6,951 nt of DNA from Acidimicrobiia bacterium (GTDB taxonomy: Bacteria; Actinomycetota; Acidimicrobiia; Acidimicrobiales; AC-14): the NCBI GenBank assembly GCA_019243595.1, contig JAFAUA010000257.1, positions 1 through 6,951 of the forward strand, read 5' to 3'. Positions 1 through 6,350 of this stretch are shown piece by piece (within the stretch, counting starts at the first letter, position 1; each line of letters begins with the position of its first letter). A program made the position numbers and the translations under genes. The notes under the pieces are model-generated. The model was not told where the DNA came from and did not search any database. It saw only the letters and a list, made by a program, of their open reading frames with translations.

Positions 1-2
1 AC

Positions 3-1880
3 GCGCCCCTCGGCATCGGTGGCTGGACGTCGATGACCGAGCAGTCGGCGAGTGACTTCTACGGCCCGCTGCAGAGTGGGCGGACGCTCATCGACCTCAC
101 CCTCGTCGCCGTGCTCGCCATCGCCGCCCTCGCGCTCGCCGTGTTCAGCCACATGCGGCATTCGGCGATCAAGCGGGAGAAGGACACGCTGCGGCGCAGC
201 GAGGAGCGCTTCCAGTCGTTGGCCCGCAACGCCTTCGAGATCATCACGGTCCTCGACGCCGAGGGCGTGATTCTCTACGACAGCGCCGCCATCGAGCGCG
301 TCCTCGGGTACGGCGCCGGGGAACGCGTCGGGGGCAACGGCTTCGACTACCTCCACCCCGAGGACCAGCGCCGGGCGCGCGACATCTTGGAGCGCGTGCT
401 CGAAACGCCGGGCGTGCCCGCCCAGCTCGAGGTCCGCTGCCTGCGGCGCGACGGCGAGTGGCGGTGGCTCGAGGTCGGCGTCACCAACCTGCTCGACGAT
501 CCGTCGGTCGGTGGCATCGTCGCCAATCAGCGAGACATCACCGAGCGTCGTGCGTTCCAGGAGCAGCTGACGCGCCAGGCCTACCACGATGCCCTCACCG
601 GTCTGCCCAACCGGGCGATGTTCCAGAACCGCCTCGAGGTCGCCCTGGCGCGCGCCGCTCGCCGGCAGCGACGGATCGGCGTGCTGTTCGTCGACCTCGA
701 CCGCTTCAAGATCATCAACGACAGCCTCGGCCACGAGGTCGGCGACGACTTGCTGGTCGCCGTCGCCCAACGCCTGCGCAATGCCGTGCGCGACGAGGAC
801 ACTGTCGCCCGCCTGAGCGGCGACGAGTTCACCGTGCTGTTGGAAGAGGTCGAGGACGACTTCGAGGCCGGCATGGTCGCCCAGCGCATCATCGACGACG
901 TCCGCCAGCCGATCGACCTCGGCGGCCACCAGGTGTTCGTGGGCGCCAGTGTCGGCATCTCCGTGAGCCAGAGCGGCGAGGACCGCGCCGAGGACCTGCT
1001 GCGGGACGCAGACTTGGCGATGTACCGGGCCAAGGAGCGGGGGCGCTCGCGCTATGAGATCTTCGAGGTCGGCATGGGCGCCCGGGCGCGCCTCCGCCTC
1101 GACCTCGAGAGCGACCTGCGGCGGGCGCTCGAGAACGACGAGCTCGTGCTGCACTACCAGCCCGAGGTCTCGCTTCGCAGCGGCCGCATCATCGGCGCCG
1201 AGGCCCTCGTGCGCTGGGAGCACCCAACGCGTGGCCTGCTGATGCCCGATCAGTTCATCCCGCTGGCCGAGGAGAGCGGGCTGATCATCCCCCTCGGTCG
1301 CTACGTCATGCAGAAGGCGAGCGCCCAAGCCGCGGAGTGGAAGACGCGCTTCGGCATCGGCGCCCCCACGCGCGTGAGCGTCAACGTCTCGGGTCGTCAG
1401 CTACCGACGCTCGTGAGCGACGTGGCGCGCGTGCTCGGCCGCAGCGGTCTGGACCCCCGAGCGCTCGTGCTCGAGATCACCGAGAGCGTGGTCATGGAGG
1501 ATCCCGAGGCCGCCATCCCGACGTTCGAAGCGCTTCGCCAGATGGGTGTGTCGCTGGCAATCGACGACTTCGGCACCGGCTACTCGTCGCTCAGCTGGCT
1601 GAAGCACTTCCCGATCTCCACCCTGAAGGTCGACAAGTCCTTCGTGCAGGGGCTCGGCGTCGACCCCGCCGACCGGGCGATCGTCCAGTCGGTGCTGACG
1701 ATGGCCGCCTGCCTCGACGTCACGGTCACCGCCGAGGGCATCGAGACGGCCGAGCAGGCCGCCGAGCTCATTGGACTCGGCTGCATCAGCGGCCAGGGCT
1801 ACTACTACGCCCGCCCGCAGCCGCCCGACGAGATGGCCCGCCTGATCGGCGAGTCCGTCCTCCTCGGCCGCGCCTCCTAG
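3..1880 (+). CDS. Membrane-anchored PAS-GGDEF-EAL cyclic-di-GMP enzyme (5' end beyond window)
   Basis: Bifunctional-type protein that could make and degrade cyclic di-GMP at the inner membrane. Residues are numbered from the ATG at 33. A hydrophobic helix lies at about 19-40, followed by a short basic/charged linker. A PAS/PAC sensor domain spans about 56-173 (ends DITERR). The GGDEF domain (about 180-345) has SGDEF at 262-266, the metal-site DLD near 221-223, and an RxxD inhibitory I-site (R253-D256) exactly five residues before SGDEF. The EAL domain (about 355-608) has EAL at 390-392, N451, E481, DDFGTG at 511-516, K532, E568/E571 and GQGYYY at 587-592, so both active sites look intact. The frame stays open from the ATG to the left edge (position 3) with no stop, and the ATG has only a weak GGTGG upstream. 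The true start is therefore probably outside, and further membrane or sensor segments may precede the visible helix. The input ligand and net activity cannot be told. Confidence 0.93.
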   Translation, partial: APLGIGGWTSMTEQSASDFYGPLQSGRTLIDLTLVAVLAIAALALAVFSHMRHSAIKREKDTLRRSEERFQSLARNAFEIITVLDAEGVILYDSAAIERVLGYGAGERVGGNGFDYLHPEDQRRARDILERVLETPGVPAQLEVRCLRRDGEWRWLEVGVTNLLDDPSVGGIVANQRDITERRAFQEQLTRQAYHDALTGLPNRAMFQNRLEVALARAARRQRRIGVLFVDLDRFKIINDSLGHEVGDDLLVAVAQRLRNAVRDEDTVARLSGDEFTVLLEEVEDDFEAGMVAQRIIDDVRQPIDLGGHQVFVGASVGISVSQSGEDRAEDLLRDADLAMYRAKERGRSRYEIFEVGMGARARLRLDLESDLRRALENDELVLHYQPEVSLRSGRIIGAEALVRWEHPTRGLLMPDQFIPLAEESGLIIPLGRYVMQKASAQAAEWKTRFGIGAPTRVSVNVSGRQLPTLVSDVARVLGRSGLDPRALVLEITESVVMEDPEAAIPTFEALRQMGVSLAIDDFGTGYSSLSWLKHFPISTLKVDKSFVQGLGVDPADRAIVQSVLTMAACLDVTVTAEGIETAEQAAELIGLGCISGQGYYYARPQPPDEMARLIGESVLLGRAS

Positions 1881-2716
1881 TTCGGGGTCGGCTTCTCGAG
1901 GGTCGAGGTGACGTCGCTCTTCGCCTCGAAGACGCCCGAGTGCACGTCGCCCGTCGAGTGGGTCTTGACGAACAGGTCGTACTGCGGCGACACCCACGCG
2001 TCCATCGTCTGGGTCCCAGTCAGGCCGCCCGACAGCGTGCCGACCTGATGGATGACCATGGTGTTCACGGGCTGGCCGCCGATGGTGATCGTCTCCATGC
2101 GCACGAAGTCGATCTGCACGTGGATGCTCGTGTTGCGGGCGGCGTCTGAGACGTCGAACGTCACGCTCTGACCGGGCTGCACGCCCGTCGGCGCCGCGAG
2201 CGGCGCGGGGTTGGCCGTGAAGTCGTAGCTCTGGCCCTGCGCCGTCACCTTCACCTCGACGAGGTGGACGCCCTCGGGCCTGAAGTCGAGCGTGGTCTCG
2301 GTCTTACCGCTTGAACCCATGTCGTTTGTCGAGTGCTGCTTCGTGCCCTGCGGAGGATCGACGATCAGGGACGACTTCGCAGGCGGCGCCCCGAACGTGT
2401 TGGTCCCCGTCGCCTGGTTGTCGTAGGTGTAGGTCCCCGACGGCGACGGCTTGGCCGGTGTGGCGCCCGCCGGCGGCGTGTAGTTGCTCGCCGACTGGCC
2501 GTTGACCTTGGCGGCCGACGTCGTCGCCGTTGCTGCCTTCTTCGTGGTCGCCGTCGCCCCGGCCGCACCCGTCGTTGTGGTACTCCCCTCGACGGTCGTG
2601 CTCGTGTCCGACACGCTCGTCGTGGTCTTGTTCGCCGCTGTCTTCTTGCCGCCACCGCCACCACACGCCGCCAGAACTACGGCTGCGATGGCTGCCAGCG
2701 CCGCCACCCGCTTCAT
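1877..2716 (-). CDS. Thr-rich lipoprotein of unknown function, downstream of dxs
   Basis: Predicted surface lipoprotein of 279 residues. It starts with a lipoprotein signal peptide: MKR, a hydrophobic Ala/Val stretch, then lipobox LAAC with Cys18 as the acylation site, followed by five Gly. Residues about 24-92 form a low-complexity Thr/Ser/Ala linker. Residues about 93-279 look like a beta-rich globular domain (GTYTYDN at 94-100, DPPQG at 120-124, a strand-like DAWVSPQYDLFVKTH near 239-253). I do not recognise the family; the late W-x-x-x-x-x-LFVK pattern loosely recalls LolA/LppX-like or DUF3108-like lipid-carrier sheets, which is only a guess. The frame is open further upstream to 2821, but that start would overlap dxs by about 80 bp and bury the signal peptide 35 residues in. 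The ATG at 2716 fits the signal peptide and has GGAG ten bases upstream. It lies 25 bp after dxs and shares four bases with the convergent c-di-GMP gene. Confidence 0.88.
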   Translation of the reverse strand: MKRVAALAAIAAVVLAACGGGGGKKTAANKTTTSVSDTSTTVEGSTTTTGAAGATATTKKAATATTSAAKVNGQSASNYTPPAGATPAKPSPSGTYTYDNQATGTNTFGAPPAKSSLIVDPPQGTKQHSTNDMGSSGKTETTLDFRPEGVHLVEVKVTAQGQSYDFTANPAPLAAPTGVQPGQSVTFDVSDAARNTSIHVQIDFVRMETITIGGQPVNTMVIHQVGTLSGGLTGTQTMDAWVSPQYDLFVKTHSTGDVHSGVFEAKSDVTSTLEKPTPN

Positions 2717-2726
2717 GTCAGTGCTA

Positions 2727-2730
2727 CTCC
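2727..2730 (-). promoter_or_regulatory. Ribosome binding site of the lipoprotein gene
   Basis: On the minus strand GGAG lies ten bases before the ATG at 2716, inside the 25-bp gap after the dxs stop codon. It decides the lipoprotein start in favour of 2716 over the upstream in-frame ATG at 2821. No separate promoter is visible in this gap, which fits co-transcription with dxs. Confidence 0.6.
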
Positions 2731-2741
2731 GTCGATCTCGA

Positions 2742-4640
2742 CTACCGGTCCGCCCGAGTATCCGCTCCGGATCGTAGGACAGCGAGAACCGACGCGGCGA
2801 TGCCGCGGCCGTCGAGACCAAGCTCAGCGTGGATCTGTGCCGGGTTGCCGTGGACGATGAACGAGTCCGGCGTGCCCAGCACGAGCACGTGAGGTGCCGG
2901 CTTCTCGGGGTCGAGCGCGCCGACGCCGTCGGCGATCGCAGTGCCGGCGCCGCCCAGCCGCACGCCGTCCTCGACGGTGACGACGAGGGGATGACCGGCC
3001 GCGTCGCAGATCATCGTGGGGTCGAGGGGCTTGATCACCCGGGCGTCCCACACGGTGGCGGTGATGCCCTCGTCCTCGAGCAGCAGTGCCGCATCCTCGG
3101 CCGCCTCCACCATGCGGCCCACGCCGACGATGCAGACGTCGCTGCCCTGACGCACTCGCCGGGCATGCAGGCCCGAGCCGACCTGCTCGGGCGGCACCTG
3201 GCGGGCGGCACCCCGGGCGTAGCGGATGGCGACGGGCCCGTCGTTGATGCGGAGCGCTTCGGCGACCATCACGCGCAGGTCCTGGGCCGATGACGGTGCG
3301 AACACCGTCATCCCGGGAACCTTGGTGAGCAGCGCCATGTCGAACAGGCCGTGGTGGGACGCGCCGTCGGGCCCGGTGATGCCGGCCCGGTCGATGCAGA
3401 ACACGACCGGCAACTTGTGCAGCCCGACGTCGTAGGTGACCTGGTCCATGGCGCGGGTGAGGAACGTCGAGTACACGGCGACGACGGGGCGCAGCCCACC
3501 CATGGCCATGCCCGCCGCGGCGGTGACTGCGTGTTGCTCGGCGATGCCCACGTCGAAGAACCGGTCGAGGAACCGGGCTTCGAACGGCAGGAGGCCCGTG
3601 GGGCCGGGCATCGCCGCGGTGATGGCGACCACACGCGGGTCGCGCTCCGCCGCCGACAGCAGGGCCTCGGAGAACGCTTGGGTGTACCCCGACGGCGCCG
3701 ACCAGCCTTCGGGCGGCCCGGTCACGGGGTCGAACGTGGGCGCGTCGTGCAGACACTTCTCCTCGTCGTCCTCCGCGAACGGGTAGCCCTTGCCTTTCCG
3801 CGTGACCATGTGGACGACGATCGGGCCATCGAAGGCGGCGGCTTGGCGCAGCACGTGCTCCATCTCGGCGATGTTGTGGCCGTTGACGGGGCCGACGTAG
3901 CGCACGCCCAGAGCTTCGAAGAAGTTGCGGGGCTCGAGGACCTCGCGGAAGGCAGCGCGCAGCCCTTGCACCCCGGCCTGCAGGTACTCGCCGACCACGG
4001 GGATCTCGCGCAGCGCGCCCTCGGCCATGTCGCGGCGGCGCACGTAGGACGGGTTCGACCGCAGGCGGGTGACGCCGCTCGACAGACGCGAGATCGTCGG
4101 CGCGTACGACCGCCCGTTGTCGTTGAGGACGATGAGGACCCTGCGCCCGCTGTGACCGAGGTTGTTCAGCGCTTCGTAGGCCATGCCGCCGGTCATCGAG
4201 CCGTCGCCGATCACGGCCACGACGCGGCGGTCGTCGTCGGCGCCCGACAGATGCAGCGACGTCGCCACGCCGTGGGCGTAGCTGAGGATGGTGGACGCGT
4301 GGCTGTTCTCGACCCAGTCGTGTTCGGACTCGGCGCGGGACGGGTAGCCCGAGAGGCCACCGGGCTGGCGGAGCTCGGTGAAGCGGTCGCGGCGACCGGT
4401 GAGGATCTTGTGCACGTAGGCCTGGTGGCCGGTGTCCCACAGCAGGATGTCGCGAGGCGAGTCGAAGACCCGGTGGATCGCGAACGTCAGCTCGACCACG
4501 CCCAGGTTGGATCCGAGGTGCCCGCCGGTGACCGAGACGGCGTTGACGATGAACGTCCGGATCTCGCTGGCGAGGGTGGCGAGCTGCTCGTAGCTGAGGT
4601 CTCTGATGTCCGCGGGACTGGAGATCTGCTCGAGCAACAT
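2742..4640 (-). CDS. dxs: 1-deoxy-D-xylulose-5-phosphate synthase (DXS)
   Basis: Cytosolic thiamine-diphosphate enzyme that condenses pyruvate and glyceraldehyde 3-phosphate into 1-deoxyxylulose 5-phosphate, the entry step of the MEP isoprenoid pathway. The 632 residues match the usual DXS length. Visible hallmarks: GGHLGSNLG at 39-47 with catalytic His41; the ThDP/Mg motif GDGSMTGG at 145-152 with LNDN at 172-175; VGIAEQHAV at 364-372 with catalytic Glu368; Tyr390, Arg396 and Arg418; and GPDGASHHG at 423-431 with Asp425 and His429 (matching E. coli Asp427/His431). The C-terminal transketolase domain (about 495-620) is complete. The start MLLEQI is typical of actinobacterial DXS; an in-frame stop lies 15 bases upstream, so no longer start is possible. 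There is no nearby Shine-Dalgarno; a TAGTTT -10-like box ends nine bases before the ATG, so the mRNA is probably leaderless or nearly so. A lipoprotein gene follows 25 bp downstream. No other MEP gene is in the window. Confidence 0.98.
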   Translation of the reverse strand: MLLEQISSPADIRDLSYEQLATLASEIRTFIVNAVSVTGGHLGSNLGVVELTFAIHRVFDSPRDILLWDTGHQAYVHKILTGRRDRFTELRQPGGLSGYPSRAESEHDWVENSHASTILSYAHGVATSLHLSGADDDRRVVAVIGDGSMTGGMAYEALNNLGHSGRRVLIVLNDNGRSYAPTISRLSSGVTRLRSNPSYVRRRDMAEGALREIPVVGEYLQAGVQGLRAAFREVLEPRNFFEALGVRYVGPVNGHNIAEMEHVLRQAAAFDGPIVVHMVTRKGKGYPFAEDDEEKCLHDAPTFDPVTGPPEGWSAPSGYTQAFSEALLSAAERDPRVVAITAAMPGPTGLLPFEARFLDRFFDVGIAEQHAVTAAAGMAMGGLRPVVAVYSTFLTRAMDQVTYDVGLHKLPVVFCIDRAGITGPDGASHHGLFDMALLTKVPGMTVFAPSSAQDLRVMVAEALRINDGPVAIRYARGAARQVPPEQVGSGLHARRVRQGSDVCIVGVGRMVEAAEDAALLLEDEGITATVWDARVIKPLDPTMICDAAGHPLVVTVEDGVRLGGAGTAIADGVGALDPEKPAPHVLVLGTPDSFIVHGNPAQIHAELGLDGRGIAASVLAVLRSGADTRADR

Positions 4641-4649
4641 GTGTGACCG

Positions 4650-4655
4650 AAACTA
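4650..4655 (-). promoter_or_regulatory. Putative -10 element of dxs (TAGTTT)
   Basis: On the minus strand TAGTTT fits the TANNNT actinobacterial -10 pattern. Nine bases separate it from the dxs ATG, so transcription would begin at or within a few bases of the start codon. No good -35 is visible at the usual distance (about 4672-4679). The only strong purine run (GGAGG, 4664-4660) is about 20 bases from the ATG, too far to act as a normal ribosome site, which supports leaderless initiation. Inferred from pattern and spacing only. Confidence 0.5.
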
Positions 4656-4687
4656 CCCGCCTCCACGGCCACGAACCGACCGGGGGC

Positions 4688-4695
4688 CTAGCTAG
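4688..4695. repeat. CTAGCTAG palindrome overlapping the cyclase -10
   Basis: A perfect 8-bp palindrome made of two CTAG tetramers. Its last three bases are the first three of the TAGTTT -10-like box of the cyclase gene. CTAG is often under-represented in bacterial genomes, and a palindrome on a promoter can be an operator. Its length is too short to exclude chance. Confidence 0.35.
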
Positions 4696-4698
4696 TTT
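4693..4698 (+). promoter_or_regulatory. Putative -10 element of the cyclase gene (TAGTTT)
   Basis: TAGTTT fits TANNNT and is followed by six bases and then the GTG start at 4705, the ideal spacing for transcription to begin on the start codon itself. No Shine-Dalgarno lies at a usable distance (the G-run at 4682-4686 is 18 bases away), and an in-frame TAG at 4693-4695 excludes a longer protein. Together these favour a leaderless mRNA. No convincing -35 is seen around 4669-4676. Confidence 0.55.
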
Positions 4699-4704
4699 CG
4701 GCTC

Positions 4705-5520
4705 GTGCCGTCACGAGACGACGCCAAGAAGGCGGGCCGGCAGGCGTTGAGCGGGCTGAAGGGCTCGCTGGCCCAGCGCGTCGCAGCGATGCTGCAGAAG
4801 GATCCCGAGCTGCTGTCGGAGATGACCGAGCTGGGGCTGGTGCGTCGGGAGTGGCTCGACGACCCGAAAGCCGAGCAGATGTCAACGGCCGGCCCCATGG
4901 AGGTCGCCGAGCGGTGGCTCGAACGCTCGGTGGAGCAACGCCCTTCACTGCTCGGCAAGCTGGGGCTGAGCGCGATCCAGGGGCTCACGTCGTCGAGCGA
5001 CGATGCCCAGGATGACGGGATGCCCTCCCGGCTGGCGGTGGCGTTCACCGACATCGAGGGCTTCACCGCCTACACCGCCCGGGAGGGCGACGGAGCCGCC
5101 AGCCAGTTGCTGGCCGACCATTACCGCCAGACGGGTCCGATCGTCCGCAGCCGTGGCGGCCACATCAGCAAGCGCCTCGGCGACGGGCTCCTCCTCACCT
5201 TCCCTTCCGCGGACGCGGCGGTGCTGGCGTGCCTGGAGATGGTCGAGGCCGAGCCTGCGCCACTCCGCCTCCGGGCCGGCATCCACTTCGGCGAGGTGGT
5301 CGTGACCGACGACGAGATCGTGGGCCACGTCGTCAACGTGGCGGCGCGTGTCGCCGAGTCGGCGAAGGGCGGCGAGGTGCTGGTGACCGACGACGTCCGC
5401 AAGGCCGCCGGAGAGCTCCAGGGTGTGACGTTCGGCCGGGCACGCGGCAAGTCGTTCAAGGGCATCGGCGACAAGATCCTCGTGTCGCGCGCGACGCGCG
5501 CGACGACTGAGCCCACCTAA
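4705..5520 (+). CDS. Soluble class III adenylate cyclase-like protein
   Basis: Predicted nucleotidyl cyclase (271 residues) that probably makes cAMP from ATP in the cytosol; it has no membrane segment. The catalytic domain covers about 106-262. FTDIEGFT at 114-121 supplies metal ligand Asp116; KRLGDG at 156-161 supplies substrate lysine Lys156 and second metal ligand Asp160; VNVAARV at 210-216 supplies Asn211 and Arg215 for the transition state. The second adenine-recognition position, usually Asp or Thr before the V-N motif (Asp in mycobacterial Rv1264), appears to be Glu204, a conservative but unusual change. Residues 1-105 form a charged, mostly helical region that I do not recognise and that may be regulatory. 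One catalytic domain means it would act as a homodimer. The GTG start is the only sensible one: a stop lies nine bases upstream and the first downstream ATG would remove 29 residues. It is divergent from dxs, and its stop interlocks with that of the PAP2 gene. Confidence 0.9.
   Translation: MPSRDDAKKAGRQALSGLKGSLAQRVAAMLQKDPELLSEMTELGLVRREWLDDPKAEQMSTAGPMEVAERWLERSVEQRPSLLGKLGLSAIQGLTSSSDDAQDDGMPSRLAVAFTDIEGFTAYTAREGDGAASQLLADHYRQTGPIVRSRGGHISKRLGDGLLLTFPSADAAVLACLEMVEAEPAPLRLRAGIHFGEVVVTDDEIVGHVVNVAARVAESAKGGEVLVTDDVRKAAGELQGVTFGRARGKSFKGIGDKILVSRATRATTEPT
5485..5503. other. GC-only hairpin at the 3' end of the cyclase gene
   Basis: TCGCGCGC (5485-5492) pairs exactly with GCGCGCGA (5496-5503) around a three-base loop. 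It ends 14 bases before the TAA stop codon of the cyclase gene and encodes the Arg/Ala/Thr-rich tail. There is no T-tract on either strand, so it is not a classical intrinsic terminator. It might still pause polymerase at the end of the convergent pair, or be a by-product of GC-rich codons. Confidence 0.3.
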
Positions 5521-6350
5521 GCGGCGGCTGCGGCTTCCGCGGCGGGGCGCTTTTCCCAGCGGCGGGTGAAGAGGCCGCCGATCAGATAACCGATGCCGAG
5601 GCACACGGCGCCGCCGGCGGCGTCGAGGATGTAGTGGTTGGCCGTGACGACGATGGCGAACAGCGTGCACGCCGGATAGAGCATGGCGAGCGCCTTCGTC
5701 CACCAACGCCGGAGCACGGGCGTCATCGTGAGCGCGCACCACAGGGACCAGGCGAAGTGCAGGCTCGGCATCGCCGCGTACTGGTTGGAGATCTTCTGCA
5801 TGGTGCCCGAGTCGAAGGACCACACGGTCTCGAACTTCTCGAGCGTGTCGATGAAGCTGTAGTGCAGGCCGTGCAGGTCGAGCAGCCGGGGCGGCATCAG
5901 GGGATAGAGGGCGAAGCCCACGAGAGCGAGCGCCGTCGTGCACGCCAGTGTGTTCCGCCAGCGGGCGTAGCGCTCGGGGAAGCGTCGGAAGATGTAGATG
6001 AGCACGAAGGCGGTGACGATGAAGTGGAACGTGCCGTAGAAGATGTTCCAGAACTCGATGAAGAACTTGCCGACGCTGATCGCCGCGTGTTGGATCGCCT
6101 GCTCGTGGAAGATGCCGACGGCCTTCTCGATGCGGATGAGGTCCAAGGCGTTGTGCAACGCATGGGCGGCCGAGACGGTGGCCGAACCCTGGCTGTTCCG
6201 GACGGCGCTGTAGACGAGATAGAAGGCGAGGACGTACAGCACCTCCTTCCACCAGCGCAGGCCGCGTTGGCGGCGCCGCACAGGTGCGGGAAGGACGTCC
6301 TCGCTCTCGGGCTCGGTCTGGGCGCTAGATGACCGCGCAGTAAGACTCAC
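5517..6350 (-). CDS. PAP2-superfamily membrane phosphatase/phosphotransferase, Aur1-like (PAP2_3 type)
   Basis: Integral membrane protein of 277 residues with about six hydrophobic helices (about 36-50, 98-121, 135-153, 195-213, 221-236, 241-261). The motifs are those of the PAP2_3 / inositol phosphorylceramide synthase-like branch: YPLMPPRLL at 149-157 with Arg155; AAMPSLHFAW at 192-201 with Ser196 and His198; and ANHYILDAAGG at 237-247 with the nucleophile-type His239 and Asp243. Members remove phosphate from lipid phosphates or move phospho-head groups such as phosphoinositol between lipids; the substrate here cannot be read from sequence. The N-terminal 30 residues are polar and basic, so probably cytosolic. 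The GTG start at 6350 overlaps the stop of the upstream UPF0104-type gene as GTGA, implying an operon with translational coupling. Its stop (5519-5517) interlocks with the cyclase stop on the other strand. A small Ala-rich tail closes the protein. Confidence 0.92.
   Translation of the reverse strand: MSLTARSSSAQTEPESEDVLPAPVRRRQRGLRWWKEVLYVLAFYLVYSAVRNSQGSATVSAAHALHNALDLIRIEKAVGIFHEQAIQHAAISVGKFFIEFWNIFYGTFHFIVTAFVLIYIFRRFPERYARWRNTLACTTALALVGFALYPLMPPRLLDLHGLHYSFIDTLEKFETVWSFDSGTMQKISNQYAAMPSLHFAWSLWCALTMTPVLRRWWTKALAMLYPACTLFAIVVTANHYILDAAGGAVCLGIGYLIGGLFTRRWEKRPAAEAAAAA

Larger units (their letters stand above)
4647..4701. repeat. 9-bp perfect inverted repeat in the divergent dxs/cyclase promoter region
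   Basis: CCGAAACTA at 4647-4655 is the exact reverse complement of TAGTTTCGG at 4693-4701, with 37 bases between the arms. Each arm contains the putative -10 box of one divergent gene plus the next three bases. The arms are too far apart, and lack a T-tract, for an intrinsic terminator. They could be operator half-sites, or two promoters that simply share the same -10 sequence. Confidence 0.7.

Noticed and set aside
1895..1907. Small inverted repeat CTCGA-GGG-TCGAG near the first convergent junction, considered as a terminator.
   Set aside because: Only a 5-bp stem with no T-tract on either strand, located inside the lipoprotein coding sequence; easily expected by chance.
1337..2149. A 270-residue plus-strand open frame crossing the end of the GGDEF-EAL gene into the lipoprotein gene.
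   Set aside because: Arg-rich shadow translation, no start signal, and it overlaps two genes with clear domain or signal-peptide support.
2490..2660. Low-complexity stretch with repeated Thr/Ala codons, considered as a tandem DNA repeat.
   Set aside because: No regular repeat unit; it is the Thr-rich linker of the lipoprotein with varied codons.
2717..2821. Longer start of the lipoprotein at 2821, giving 35 extra N-terminal residues.
   Set aside because: It would overlap the dxs 3' end by about 80 bp and put the lipoprotein signal peptide inside the protein; the ATG at 2716 has a signal peptide and a GGAG ribosome site.
2824..4646. Long open frames (over 400 residues) on both strands inside dxs.
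   Set aside because: They are GC-rich third-position shadows of dxs: Arg/Pro/His/Gly-rich translations with no domain motifs, while the dxs frame carries all catalytic motifs.
4647..4701. Inverted repeat considered as a transcription terminator hairpin.
   Set aside because: A 37-base loop, no T-tract, and a position between two divergent starts make a promoter or operator role far more likely.
4945..6252. A 435-residue minus-strand open frame spanning the cyclase and PAP2 genes.
   Set aside because: Arg/His-rich shadow frame crossing two well-supported genes on opposite strands; no recognisable domain.
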